Shown here in pieces: positions 1 to 4,558 of a stretch of 5,380 nt of DNA. The DNA is taken from the NCBI GenBank assembly GCA_018262395.1, contig JAGSYM010000095.1:1-5380 (forward strand), given 5' to 3'. The position numbers and the translations under genes are program-made. This DNA is from Nitrospirota bacterium (GTDB lineage: Bacteria; Nitrospirota; Thermodesulfovibrionia; Thermodesulfovibrionales; SM23-35). Under the pieces are notes generated by a model. It did no database searches. It was not told where the DNA came from and was given only the letters and a program-made list of their open reading frames with translations. The stretch's first letter is position 1, and every line of letters starts with the position of its first letter.

Positions 1-879
1 CTGGTACCCGAAAATAATCCAGAGAACGCAGGCAAGGAGGATGGCAATGACTTTTTCCTTTGTGTTTTCTTTTAACCACAATGCAATAGGCCCCGATTTC
101 TTTGCAGGTTTTTTGCTTAAATAATACGACACCAAGTCCCCTTTGAGGGCAGCCGCGGTGACTTCCCTGATCTGCTCCCCCTGTGCTATGGAGATTGTCC
201 CGCGTTCTTCAGAGACAACAATGCATATGGCATCAGAGCGTTCAGAAAGACCAAGGGCTGCTGTGTGGCGAAGGCCAAAATTGCCTTGAGTGCTTGCATT
301 TGGGGAAAGAGGCAGATGACATCCAAAATAAGTTACCATATTTCCGTCAATAACAACAGCACCGTCATGGCCTACGGAATTGGGATCAAAAATGCTCTCC
401 AGGAGCGGCTCACTGAGAGTTCCGTTCAGTTCTGTACCGCCACTCAGGTGTCTGTCAAGAGGTTCATTACCTTGAATAACAATCAGAGCACCAATGTGCT
501 TTCGGGCAAAACCGGCAACAGTCTGGGCAATTATTTCAGAAGTCTGTCCGTGGGGTGTCGTCATCGGGATTCTTTTTCTGATTATTCCCAGAATGGCAAG
601 ATGTTCAAAAAATCGTCTGAGGTCTTCCTGAAAAATGACAACAAGAACGAAGAGCAGGATGGCAAAAAACCCCTGCAGTACAACCGTTGTAAGGTAGAGC
701 TGAAAAAATTTGGCAACGACGTAGATAAAACCCAGAAGGCTGATGCCAATGAAAACAAAACGGGAGGCCCTGTCTTTAATCCAGATCAGGAGTGCGGAAA
801 TCATGACGGAGATTATCGCAATGTCAAAAACATCCTGAATGCGTAAGCTCATCATCATTGTCAATGCGCTGTCAAACAT
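1..879 (-). CDS. cdaA: Membrane-bound diadenylate cyclase (CdaA/DacA type), 3' end cut by window edge; possible fusion to a YbbR-like domain
   Basis: Condenses two ATP into the second messenger cyclic di-AMP at the inner face of the cytoplasmic membrane. The 293 codons in the window begin with three predicted membrane helices (about residues 17-34, 40-57 and 62-83). The CdaA-like junction IFQEDLRRFFEHL (82-94) leads into a DisA_N cyclase domain. The DGA motif lies at 172-174 and the RHT motif at 204-206, followed by SEERG (223-227). Family members usually read GTRHR at the second motif; this one reads GLRHT. The start at 877-879 was chosen because AGGAAG precedes it by 10 bases and the reading MFDSALT... 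leads straight into the first helix. No stop is reached by the edge. Stand-alone CdaA is about 270 residues, yet this protein continues into another hydrophobic helix (about 277-291, KVIAILLACVLWIIFG). That helix resembles the N-terminal anchor of CdaR/YbbR proteins, which are normally a separate neighbour gene. The family call is firm; the fusion is an inference. The gene diverges from the aro operon. Confidence 0.93.
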   Translation of the reverse strand, partial: MFDSALTMMMSLRIQDVFDIAIISVMISALLIWIKDRASRFVFIGISLLGFIYVVAKFFQLYLTTVVLQGFFAILLFVLVVIFQEDLRRFFEHLAILGIIRKRIPMTTPHGQTSEIIAQTVAGFARKHIGALIVIQGNEPLDRHLSGGTELNGTLSEPLLESIFDPNSVGHDGAVVIDGNMVTYFGCHLPLSPNASTQGNFGLRHTAALGLSERSDAICIVVSEERGTISIAQGEQIREVTAAALKGDLVSYYLSKKPAKKSGPIALWLKENTKEKVIAILLACVLWIIFGYQ

Positions 880-889
880 GGTCTCATTT

Positions 890-895
890 CTTCCT
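890..895 (-). promoter_or_regulatory. Ribosome binding site of the diadenylate cyclase gene
   Basis: AGGAAG on the minus strand, 10 bases before the ATG at 879. It supports this start over the ATG codons 7 to 9 codons further in (residues M8-M10), which have no such site. Confidence 0.65.
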
Positions 896-932
896 GATAA
901 GAAAATCAGATATATAATTTAATATTCCGATA

Positions 933-961
933 TATAGAACACGCTAAAATAATTTTTGCAA
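933..961 (-). promoter_or_regulatory. Candidate promoter of the diadenylate cyclase gene
   Basis: On the minus strand, TTGCAA (956-961) is followed after 17 bases by TCTATA (933-938), within an AT-rich stretch that also offers TATATA in the next register. Transcription would start near 926 and leave a short leader of about 47 bases. This is a sequence match only. The region is AT-rich, so chance matches are easy. Confidence 0.4.
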
Positions 962-963
962 GT

Positions 964-975
964 ATCAATATTGAT
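964..975. repeat. Perfect 12-base palindrome between the divergent promoters
   Basis: ATCAATATTGAT is perfectly self-complementary and lies between the candidate -35 of the cyclase promoter (956-961) and the -35 of the aro leader promoter (992-997). Its position would suit an operator for a dimeric regulator acting on one or both genes. It does not match the E. coli TyrR or TrpR consensus, and no regulator gene lies in the window. It could be chance in AT-rich DNA. Confidence 0.4.
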
Positions 976-991
976 GACCGCCATTTTTTTC

Positions 992-1020
992 TTGACAATG
1001 CTCCATGGTTATGGTTTCAT
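992..1020 (+). promoter_or_regulatory. Promoter of the aromatic operon leader
   Basis: A perfect -35 box TTGACA (992-997) is followed, after a 17-base spacer, by TTTCAT (1015-1020), which matches 4 of 6 bases of the -10 consensus. TGG sits immediately upstream of the -10, giving an extended -10 element. Transcription is expected to begin around 1026-1028, leaving about 25 bases before the leader peptide start. The ideal -35 and spacing, and its position just ahead of the leader peptide and terminators, make it the likely operon promoter. Confidence 0.7.
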
Positions 1021-1052
1021 TCGCCGTCATAAAAGAGAAGGCGATAATTTAC

Positions 1053-1151
1053 ATGATGGACAGAATGAGCAGCAGCGGGACTAACAACGTTTATTACTTT
1101 TGGAGCTATTATTATTTCCCGTTGGTCTGCCCATCGCTCAGGAGAAACTAA
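1053..1151 (+). CDS. Aromatic-rich leader peptide of a transcription attenuator (32 residues)
   Basis: A short open frame from ATG (1053; a second ATG follows directly at 1056) to TAA (1149-1151), preceded by AGAAGG (1036-1041) with an 11-base spacing. Residues 14-22 read YYFWSYYYF: five Tyr, two Phe and one Trp in nine codons (1092-1118). The rest of the peptide is unremarkable and ends in RRN. Such density of one biosynthetic end-product class, just upstream of an intrinsic terminator and the matching biosynthetic operon, is the signature of a leader peptide whose translation is sensed, not of a protein with its own function. By analogy with the trp, his and pheA leaders, a ribosome short of charged tRNA-Tyr, tRNA-Phe or tRNA-Trp would stall here. 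Tyr codons dominate, so Tyr supply is probably the main signal. Translation has not been shown, but the composition is very unlikely by chance. Confidence 0.88.
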   Translation: MMDRMSSSGTNNVYYFWSYYYFPLVCPSLRRN

Positions 1152-1188
1152 AACCAACTAACTAAAACATAAAAGCCATGGGTAGACC
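1121..1188 (+). promoter_or_regulatory. Antiterminator pairing of the aromatic attenuator
   Basis: GGTCTGCCCAT (1124-1134), inside the end of the leader peptide frame, is complementary to ATGGGTAGACC (1178-1188) over 11 contiguous positions with a single G-U pair (1129 with 1183). The second strand overlaps the 5' arm of the downstream terminator (1175-1185), so the two structures exclude each other. The octamer CTGCCCAT occurs both here (1127-1134) and in the terminator 3' arm (1197-1204); both copies compete for the same partner. A ribosome stalled in 1092-1118 would leave 1124-1134 mostly free and allow the antiterminator. A ribosome reaching the stop at 1149 would cover it. Without translation, GTTGGT (1121-1126) with ACCAAC (1153-1158), or CAACG (1085-1089) with CGTTG (1120-1124), could occupy the segment and favour termination. 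The pairing is read from the sequence; the regulatory behaviour is inferred. Confidence 0.8.
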
Positions 1189-1220
1189 GAAAGAAGCTGC
1201 CCATGGCTTTTTAATTTTTT
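1171..1220 (+). terminator. Intrinsic terminator of the attenuator (T1)
   Basis: GCCATGGGTAG (1175-1185) pairs with CTGCCCATGGC (1197-1207), giving an 11-base stem with one U-G pair and an 11-base loop. Four A-U pairs can extend it (1171-1174 with 1208-1211). A U-rich tract follows at 1208-1220. It lies 23 bases after the leader peptide stop and about 140 bases before aroF, so it would end transcription before the structural genes unless the antiterminator forms. Confidence 0.9.
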
Positions 1221-1230
1221 CAGGCCATGG
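1201..1230 (+). promoter_or_regulatory. Possible relay hairpin linking the two terminators
   Basis: CCATGGC (1201-1207), the 3' arm of T1, is exactly complementary to GCCATGG (1224-1230), the 5' arm of T2. The loop between them is 16 bases and contains the T1 uridine tract. No uridine tract follows 1230, so this hairpin would not terminate. It can form only when T1 is open, that is when the antiterminator holds the T1 5' arm. It would be transcribed before the T2 3' arm and so could pre-empt T2. The complementarity is seen in the sequence; the function is inferred. CCATGG is itself palindromic, so some cross-pairing is unavoidable. Confidence 0.45.
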
Positions 1231-1256
1231 CGGCAACATTCGTCATGGCCTTTTTT
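1222..1256 (+). terminator. Second tandem intrinsic terminator (T2)
   Basis: GGCCATGGCG (1223-1232) pairs with CGTCATGGCC (1241-1250), giving a 10-base stem with one G-U pair and an 8-base loop, followed by six uridines (1251-1256). It starts two bases after the T1 uridine tract. If unconditional it would block the aro operon even when T1 is read through, so it must be leaky or also controlled. Confidence 0.82.
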
Positions 1257-1345
1257 ATGTGACACTTTTTTTAACAACCCCTGGAAGCAGGTGGCGTAAA
1301 TTGATCCTGGGTGAATAAAAAAACTAAAGGTCTTATATTTGATGT

Positions 1346-1354
1346 GAGGAGGGG
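1346..1354 (+). promoter_or_regulatory. Strong ribosome binding site of aroF
   Basis: GAGGAGGGG lies 6 bases before the GTG at 1361 and 18 bases before the next in-frame ATG (1373), which decides for the GTG start. The stretch between T2 and this site (1257-1345) shows no convincing promoter, hairpin or open frame. Confidence 0.8.
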
Positions 1355-1360
1355 TACATC

Positions 1361-2383
1361 GTGATTATTGTTATGAAGAGAAATGCAACTGAAGGTCAGA
1401 TTGAGAAAGTTATCCAGTGGATAGAGTCTGTCGGGTACAGTGTTCACCCTTCCCGGGGAGTAGAGCGGACCATTATCGGAGCTGTTGGGGATGAGCGCGG
1501 GAAGGCATATTTGAAGTTTGCCGAATCCCTTTCAGGGGTGGAAAAGGTCATGTCGATCCTGAAACCGTATAAACTGGCCAGCCGGGAGTCAAGGGAAGAA
1601 AATACTGTTATTTCCGTAGGAGGTGTGGATATCGGCGGTTCCCGGTTTGTTGTCATAGCCGGTCCGTGTGCTGTTGAAAGCGAGGAACAGATGATGGAAA
1701 GCGCCTATATTGTTAAAAAGGGAGGAGCCCACTTTCTCAGGGGCGGGGCGTTTAAACCGAGAACATCACCATACAGTTTTCAGGGGATGGAAGAGGAAGG
1801 TCTTAAGCTGTTGGTAAAGGCCCGTGAGAATACAGGTCTGCCCATTGTTACGGAAGTTATCAATCCTGCAGATGTCGATCTAGTGGAGGCTTATGCTGAT
1901 ATCATGCAAATCGGCGCACGGAACATTCAGAATTTCCCTCTCCTCAAAAAGGTTGGTCATTCGAGGAAGCCGGTTCTGCTGAAACGGGGTATGATGACAA
2001 CCATCGAGGAACTGCTCATGTCGGCGGAATACATCCTGTCTTCGGGAAACAGTCAGGTCATACTCTGTGAACGGGGCATCCGCACCTTTGAGACGGCAAC
2101 CCGCAACACACTCGACATCAGTGCGGTTCCTGTTTTGAAGGACTTAACCCATCTTCCTGTCATCGTCGATCCCAGTCACGCATCAGGAAACTGGAAATAT
2201 GTCATTCCCCTCAGCAGGACAGCGTTAGTAGTCGGGGCAGACGGGATTCTTGTGGAGGTCCATCCTGAACCTGAGAAGGCCGTTTCTGACGGTAATCAAT
2301 CTCTCAAACCGGAAAAATTTTACCAGTTGATGGAGGAATTAACTGTTCTTGAGAATGTCATGAAAAAAATGCATAGGTGCTGA
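1361..2383 (+). CDS. aroF: 3-deoxy-7-phosphoheptulonate (DAHP) synthase, type I-beta with N-terminal regulatory domain
   Basis: Catalyses the first committed step of the shikimate pathway: phosphoenolpyruvate plus erythrose 4-phosphate to DAHP, in the cytoplasm. Residues 1 to about 70 form the ferredoxin-like domain typical of the Thermotoga-type enzyme ([12 protein letters not shown]..., ending [10 protein letters not shown]). In that family this domain mediates inhibition by Tyr and Phe. The catalytic barrel follows with IAGPCAVES (99-107), [11 protein letters not shown] (132-142), [10 protein letters not shown] (183-192), LLKRG (206-210), CERGIRTFE (236-244), VDPSHASG (269-276) and VEVHPEP (298-304). 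The expected metal ligands are present: Cys103, His273, Glu299 and Asp310. The length of 340 residues matches the family. The GTG start fits the strong upstream ribosome binding site. It is the first structural gene behind the aromatic attenuator, so it is probably controlled twice: by transcription attenuation and by end-product inhibition of the enzyme. The stop is one base from the aroB start. Confidence 0.97.
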   Translation: MIIVMKRNATEGQIEKVIQWIESVGYSVHPSRGVERTIIGAVGDERGKAYLKFAESLSGVEKVMSILKPYKLASRESREENTVISVGGVDIGGSRFVVIAGPCAVESEEQMMESAYIVKKGGAHFLRGGAFKPRTSPYSFQGMEEEGLKLLVKARENTGLPIVTEVINPADVDLVEAYADIMQIGARNIQNFPLLKKVGHSRKPVLLKRGMMTTIEELLMSAEYILSSGNSQVILCERGIRTFETATRNTLDISAVPVLKDLTHLPVIVDPSHASGNWKYVIPLSRTALVVGADGILVEVHPEPEKAVSDGNQSLKPEKFYQLMEELTVLENVMKKMHRC

Positions 2384-2384
2384 G

Positions 2385-3479
2385 ATGAAAAAGATAAAGG
2401 TCAATCTCGATAAAAAGTTGTCTGCATCCCATGAGATTTATATAGGGTACGATATCCTGGATCGTATGGTACTAATTATTGCAAAAACGCTCCCGGCCCT
2501 TCATCACATCATTATAACCGATTGTAATGTGTCGGCCATCTACGGAAATCCTCTCCTGGAAAGAATGAAAAAAATGGGGCTGAAGGCAGACATGATTGAG
2601 TTTCCCGCAGGGGAGGAGTCCAAGAATATTAAGACGACTCTTGACATTGTTGAGAGGCTGTTGAAACTCGGGGCGGACAGAAAATCGGCGCTCCTTGCCT
2701 TGGGAGGCGGTGTCGTTGGCGACATGACGGGATTTATCGCTTCCATGTATATGAGATCTCTCCCCTACGTCCAGATCCCTACCACTCTTGTGGCCCAGGT
2801 AGACAGCAGCATCGGGGGAAAGACGGCCATTGACCTTCCGGAAGGGAAAAACCTTCTTGGGGCCTTTTACCAGCCGAAAGGAGTGTTTATCGACGTGAAG
2901 TTTTTAGACAGCCTTCCTGAAAAGGAATTCAATAACGGGTTGGCAGAGGTCATCAAATGCGGGATTATTGACGATGAAAAATTCTTTCATTATCTGGAAG
3001 ATCATTTGGATGCTATTAAGGAACAGGATCACGGAATCACTGAAAAAGTTGTCGAGAATTCGTGCAGGATAAAAAAGGGGATCGTTGAGATCGATGAGAG
3101 GGAACAGGGGCTTCGCCGTGTTCTCAATTTCGGGCATACAATCGGCCACGCCATTGAAGCAGAATCTCATTATACCATTTCCCATGGGAATGCCGTGTCT
3201 CTGGGTATGATTGTGGCGGTCAGAATTTCAGCGAAATTGTATGAACTTCCCGGTGAGGATCAGAAAAGAATTGAGCATCTGATTGAAACAGTAGACCTTC
3301 TCAGCAGAATTCCTCAACCGATTTCAACAGAGGGAATCGTTTCAAGATTGAAGACGGACAAGAAAAAAGAAGGTGATACGATTCATTTTGTCCTGTTGAA
3401 GAAAATAGGGATGCCCTTTATCAATGGAGGTGTCCCTGAGTCAATTCTGCATAAAACCCTGGAGGAATTGAAAAGATGA
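2385..3479 (+). CDS. aroB: 3-dehydroquinate synthase
   Basis: Converts DAHP to 3-dehydroquinate with NAD and a divalent metal, the second shikimate step, in the cytoplasm. The nucleotide-binding half carries PAGEESKN (74-81), ALGGGVVGDMTGFIAS (105-120) and IPTTLVAQVDSSIGGKTAID (131-150). The metal site is complete: Glu188 in LAEVIKCG, His251 in LNFGHTIGHA, and His267 in SHGNAVSLGM. The 16-residue gap between the two His matches the family. The C-terminal TDKKKEG (324-330) and FVLLKKIG (335-342) motifs are also normal. At 364 residues it is full length. It starts one base after the aroF stop with only a weak AGGTG upstream (2375-2379), so ribosomes probably pass on from aroF. Its end overlaps the pheA start by 4 bases. 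Nothing points to a divergent function such as 2-deoxy-scyllo-inosose synthase, and the neighbours are all shikimate genes. Confidence 0.97.
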   Translation: MKKIKVNLDKKLSASHEIYIGYDILDRMVLIIAKTLPALHHIIITDCNVSAIYGNPLLERMKKMGLKADMIEFPAGEESKNIKTTLDIVERLLKLGADRKSALLALGGGVVGDMTGFIASMYMRSLPYVQIPTTLVAQVDSSIGGKTAIDLPEGKNLLGAFYQPKGVFIDVKFLDSLPEKEFNNGLAEVIKCGIIDDEKFFHYLEDHLDAIKEQDHGITEKVVENSCRIKKGIVEIDEREQGLRRVLNFGHTIGHAIEAESHYTISHGNAVSLGMIVAVRISAKLYELPGEDQKRIEHLIETVDLLSRIPQPISTEGIVSRLKTDKKKEGDTIHFVLLKKIGMPFINGGVPESILHKTLEELKR

Positions 3480-4558
3480 CCGTGCCGTCGCTTGTACAAC
3501 TGCGGGATGCACTGAAGGAAAAAGACCACGAAATTGTACGGCTCCTCAATGAGAGGGCTGAAATATCGGTGAAAATCGGCAAAATAAAAGCTGAGAGGGG
3601 ATTGGATGTGTATGATGCCTCCCAGGAAGCGAAAATATTTGAACACCTGAAAGATATGAACGGCGGTGTGTTGCCGGAAAAATACCTGAAAACAATTTTC
3701 CGGGAGATTATATCTGCGTCACGGGCGTTGCAAAAACCAATAACAGTGACTTTCCTCGGACCGGAGGCAACATTCAGCCATTTAGCTGCTCAGTCTCATT
3801 TCGGTGCAAGTACGTGTTTTATCCCCCAGACAACTATTTTCAATGTTTTTGATGAGGTCGAAAGAGGAAGGGTTCAATGGGGGGTTGTGCCTGTCGAAAA
3901 TTCCCTTGAAGGTTCTGTTAACCTGACCCTTGACCGTTTGTTGTCCACACGCATGAAAATACATGCGGAGATTTTTCTCAGGATCAGCCACTGCCTCCTT
4001 TCAAATGAAAAAAAGATGGACAATATAACAAAGGTCTATTCAATTCCCCAGGTCTTGGCGCAGTGTCAGGGATGGTTGCGCACCAACCTCCCCAGTTGTG
4101 TTCTTATTGAAACGGAGAGCACCGCGGCGGCAGCACGGCTTGTACAGAAGGAAAGTAATTGCGCTGCCATCGGGAGCCGGCTTGCGGCAACCACCTACGG
4201 TTTGAATATGATTTCCGAAGGCATTGAGGATAATCCATCAAATACGACTCGGTTCCTGGTCATCGGAGAGGGTGAGAGCACGGTTACCGGCAGGGACAAG
4301 ACGTCGATCCTTTTCGGGACTCCCCATACACCGGGTGCCCTGTATCATGCCCTGGAGCCTTTTAACCAGCGTCAGATCAACCTCATGAAGATAGAATCCT
4401 ATCCGGTGAAGGAACGGTTATGGGAGTACCTCTTTTTTGTCGATTTTGCAGGACACGTCAAAGACGAAGAAATCAAGAGATGCATGGATGATTTGAAGAA
4501 AAAGACAACATTTTTAAATATATTGGGATCATATCCGAGGGGCGAGGAGGCGCAATGA
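3476..4558 (+). CDS. pheA: Bifunctional chorismate mutase / prephenate dehydratase (P-protein)
   Basis: Makes phenylpyruvate, the precursor of Phe, from chorismate via prephenate. Residues 1 to about 87 are an AroQ chorismate mutase with Arg10, Arg27, Lys38, Asp47, Glu51, Ser82 and Gln86 at the expected active-site positions. The position equivalent to E. coli Arg51 is Gln50. Residues about 90-265 are the dehydratase, with FLGPEATFSH (93-102), VPVENSLEGSV (138-148) and the catalytic TRF at 258-260. An ACT domain follows (about 275-355) with PGALYHALEPF (286-296) and KIESYPVKERLWEYLFF (305-321). The Phe-binding motif usually written ESRP reads ESYP (307-310). The length of 360 residues is normal. 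GGAGGA (3461-3466) precedes the ATG by 9 bases, and the start overlaps the aroB stop. Placing this Phe-branch enzyme inside the common-pathway operon ties Phe synthesis to the same attenuator. The call is firm; altered feedback is only suggested. Confidence 0.96.
   Translation: MTVPSLVQLRDALKEKDHEIVRLLNERAEISVKIGKIKAERGLDVYDASQEAKIFEHLKDMNGGVLPEKYLKTIFREIISASRALQKPITVTFLGPEATFSHLAAQSHFGASTCFIPQTTIFNVFDEVERGRVQWGVVPVENSLEGSVNLTLDRLLSTRMKIHAEIFLRISHCLLSNEKKMDNITKVYSIPQVLAQCQGWLRTNLPSCVLIETESTAAAARLVQKESNCAAIGSRLAATTYGLNMISEGIEDNPSNTTRFLVIGEGESTVTGRDKTSILFGTPHTPGALYHALEPFNQRQINLMKIESYPVKERLWEYLFFVDFAGHVKDEEIKRCMDDLKKKTTFLNILGSYPRGEEAQ

Noticed and set aside
265..846. Long open frame on the plus strand (193 codons)
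   Set aside because: It lies antisense to the diadenylate cyclase domain, whose minus-strand frame shows clear family motifs and membrane helices. The plus-strand translation shows no recognisable domain.
880..1052. TyrR or TrpR type operators of enteric bacteria
   Set aside because: No TGTAAA-N6-TTTACA-like or TrpR-like palindrome was found; the only clear palindrome is ATCAATATTGAT.
1146..1168. Repeated AACTAAAAC (1146-1154 and 1160-1168) around the leader stop codon
   Set aside because: Short, A-rich and unstructured; most simply read as a linker between the leader frame and the terminator.
1027..1256. T-box riboswitch sensing uncharged tRNA
   Set aside because: No conserved T-box sequence (AGGGTGGNACCGCG-like) or specifier stem is seen. 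The leader instead contains a translatable aromatic-rich frame with a matching antiterminator, which explains the terminator better.
1261..1345. A second promoter directly before aroF (TTAACA at 1271-1276)
   Set aside because: No acceptable -10 element lies at 16-18 bases; the nearest AT-rich hexamers are 19-20 bases away and match poorly.
1373..1375. Alternative ATG start of aroF
   Set aside because: The ribosome binding site is 6 bases from the GTG but 18 from this ATG, and the residues MIIV before it match the first strand of the I-beta regulatory domain.
1444..1656. Minus-strand open frames inside aroF, aroB and pheA (for example 1444-1656, 2904-3185, 3383-3646, 3782-3991)
   Set aside because: They are opposite strongly conserved coding sequence and have no convincing starts, so they are shadows.
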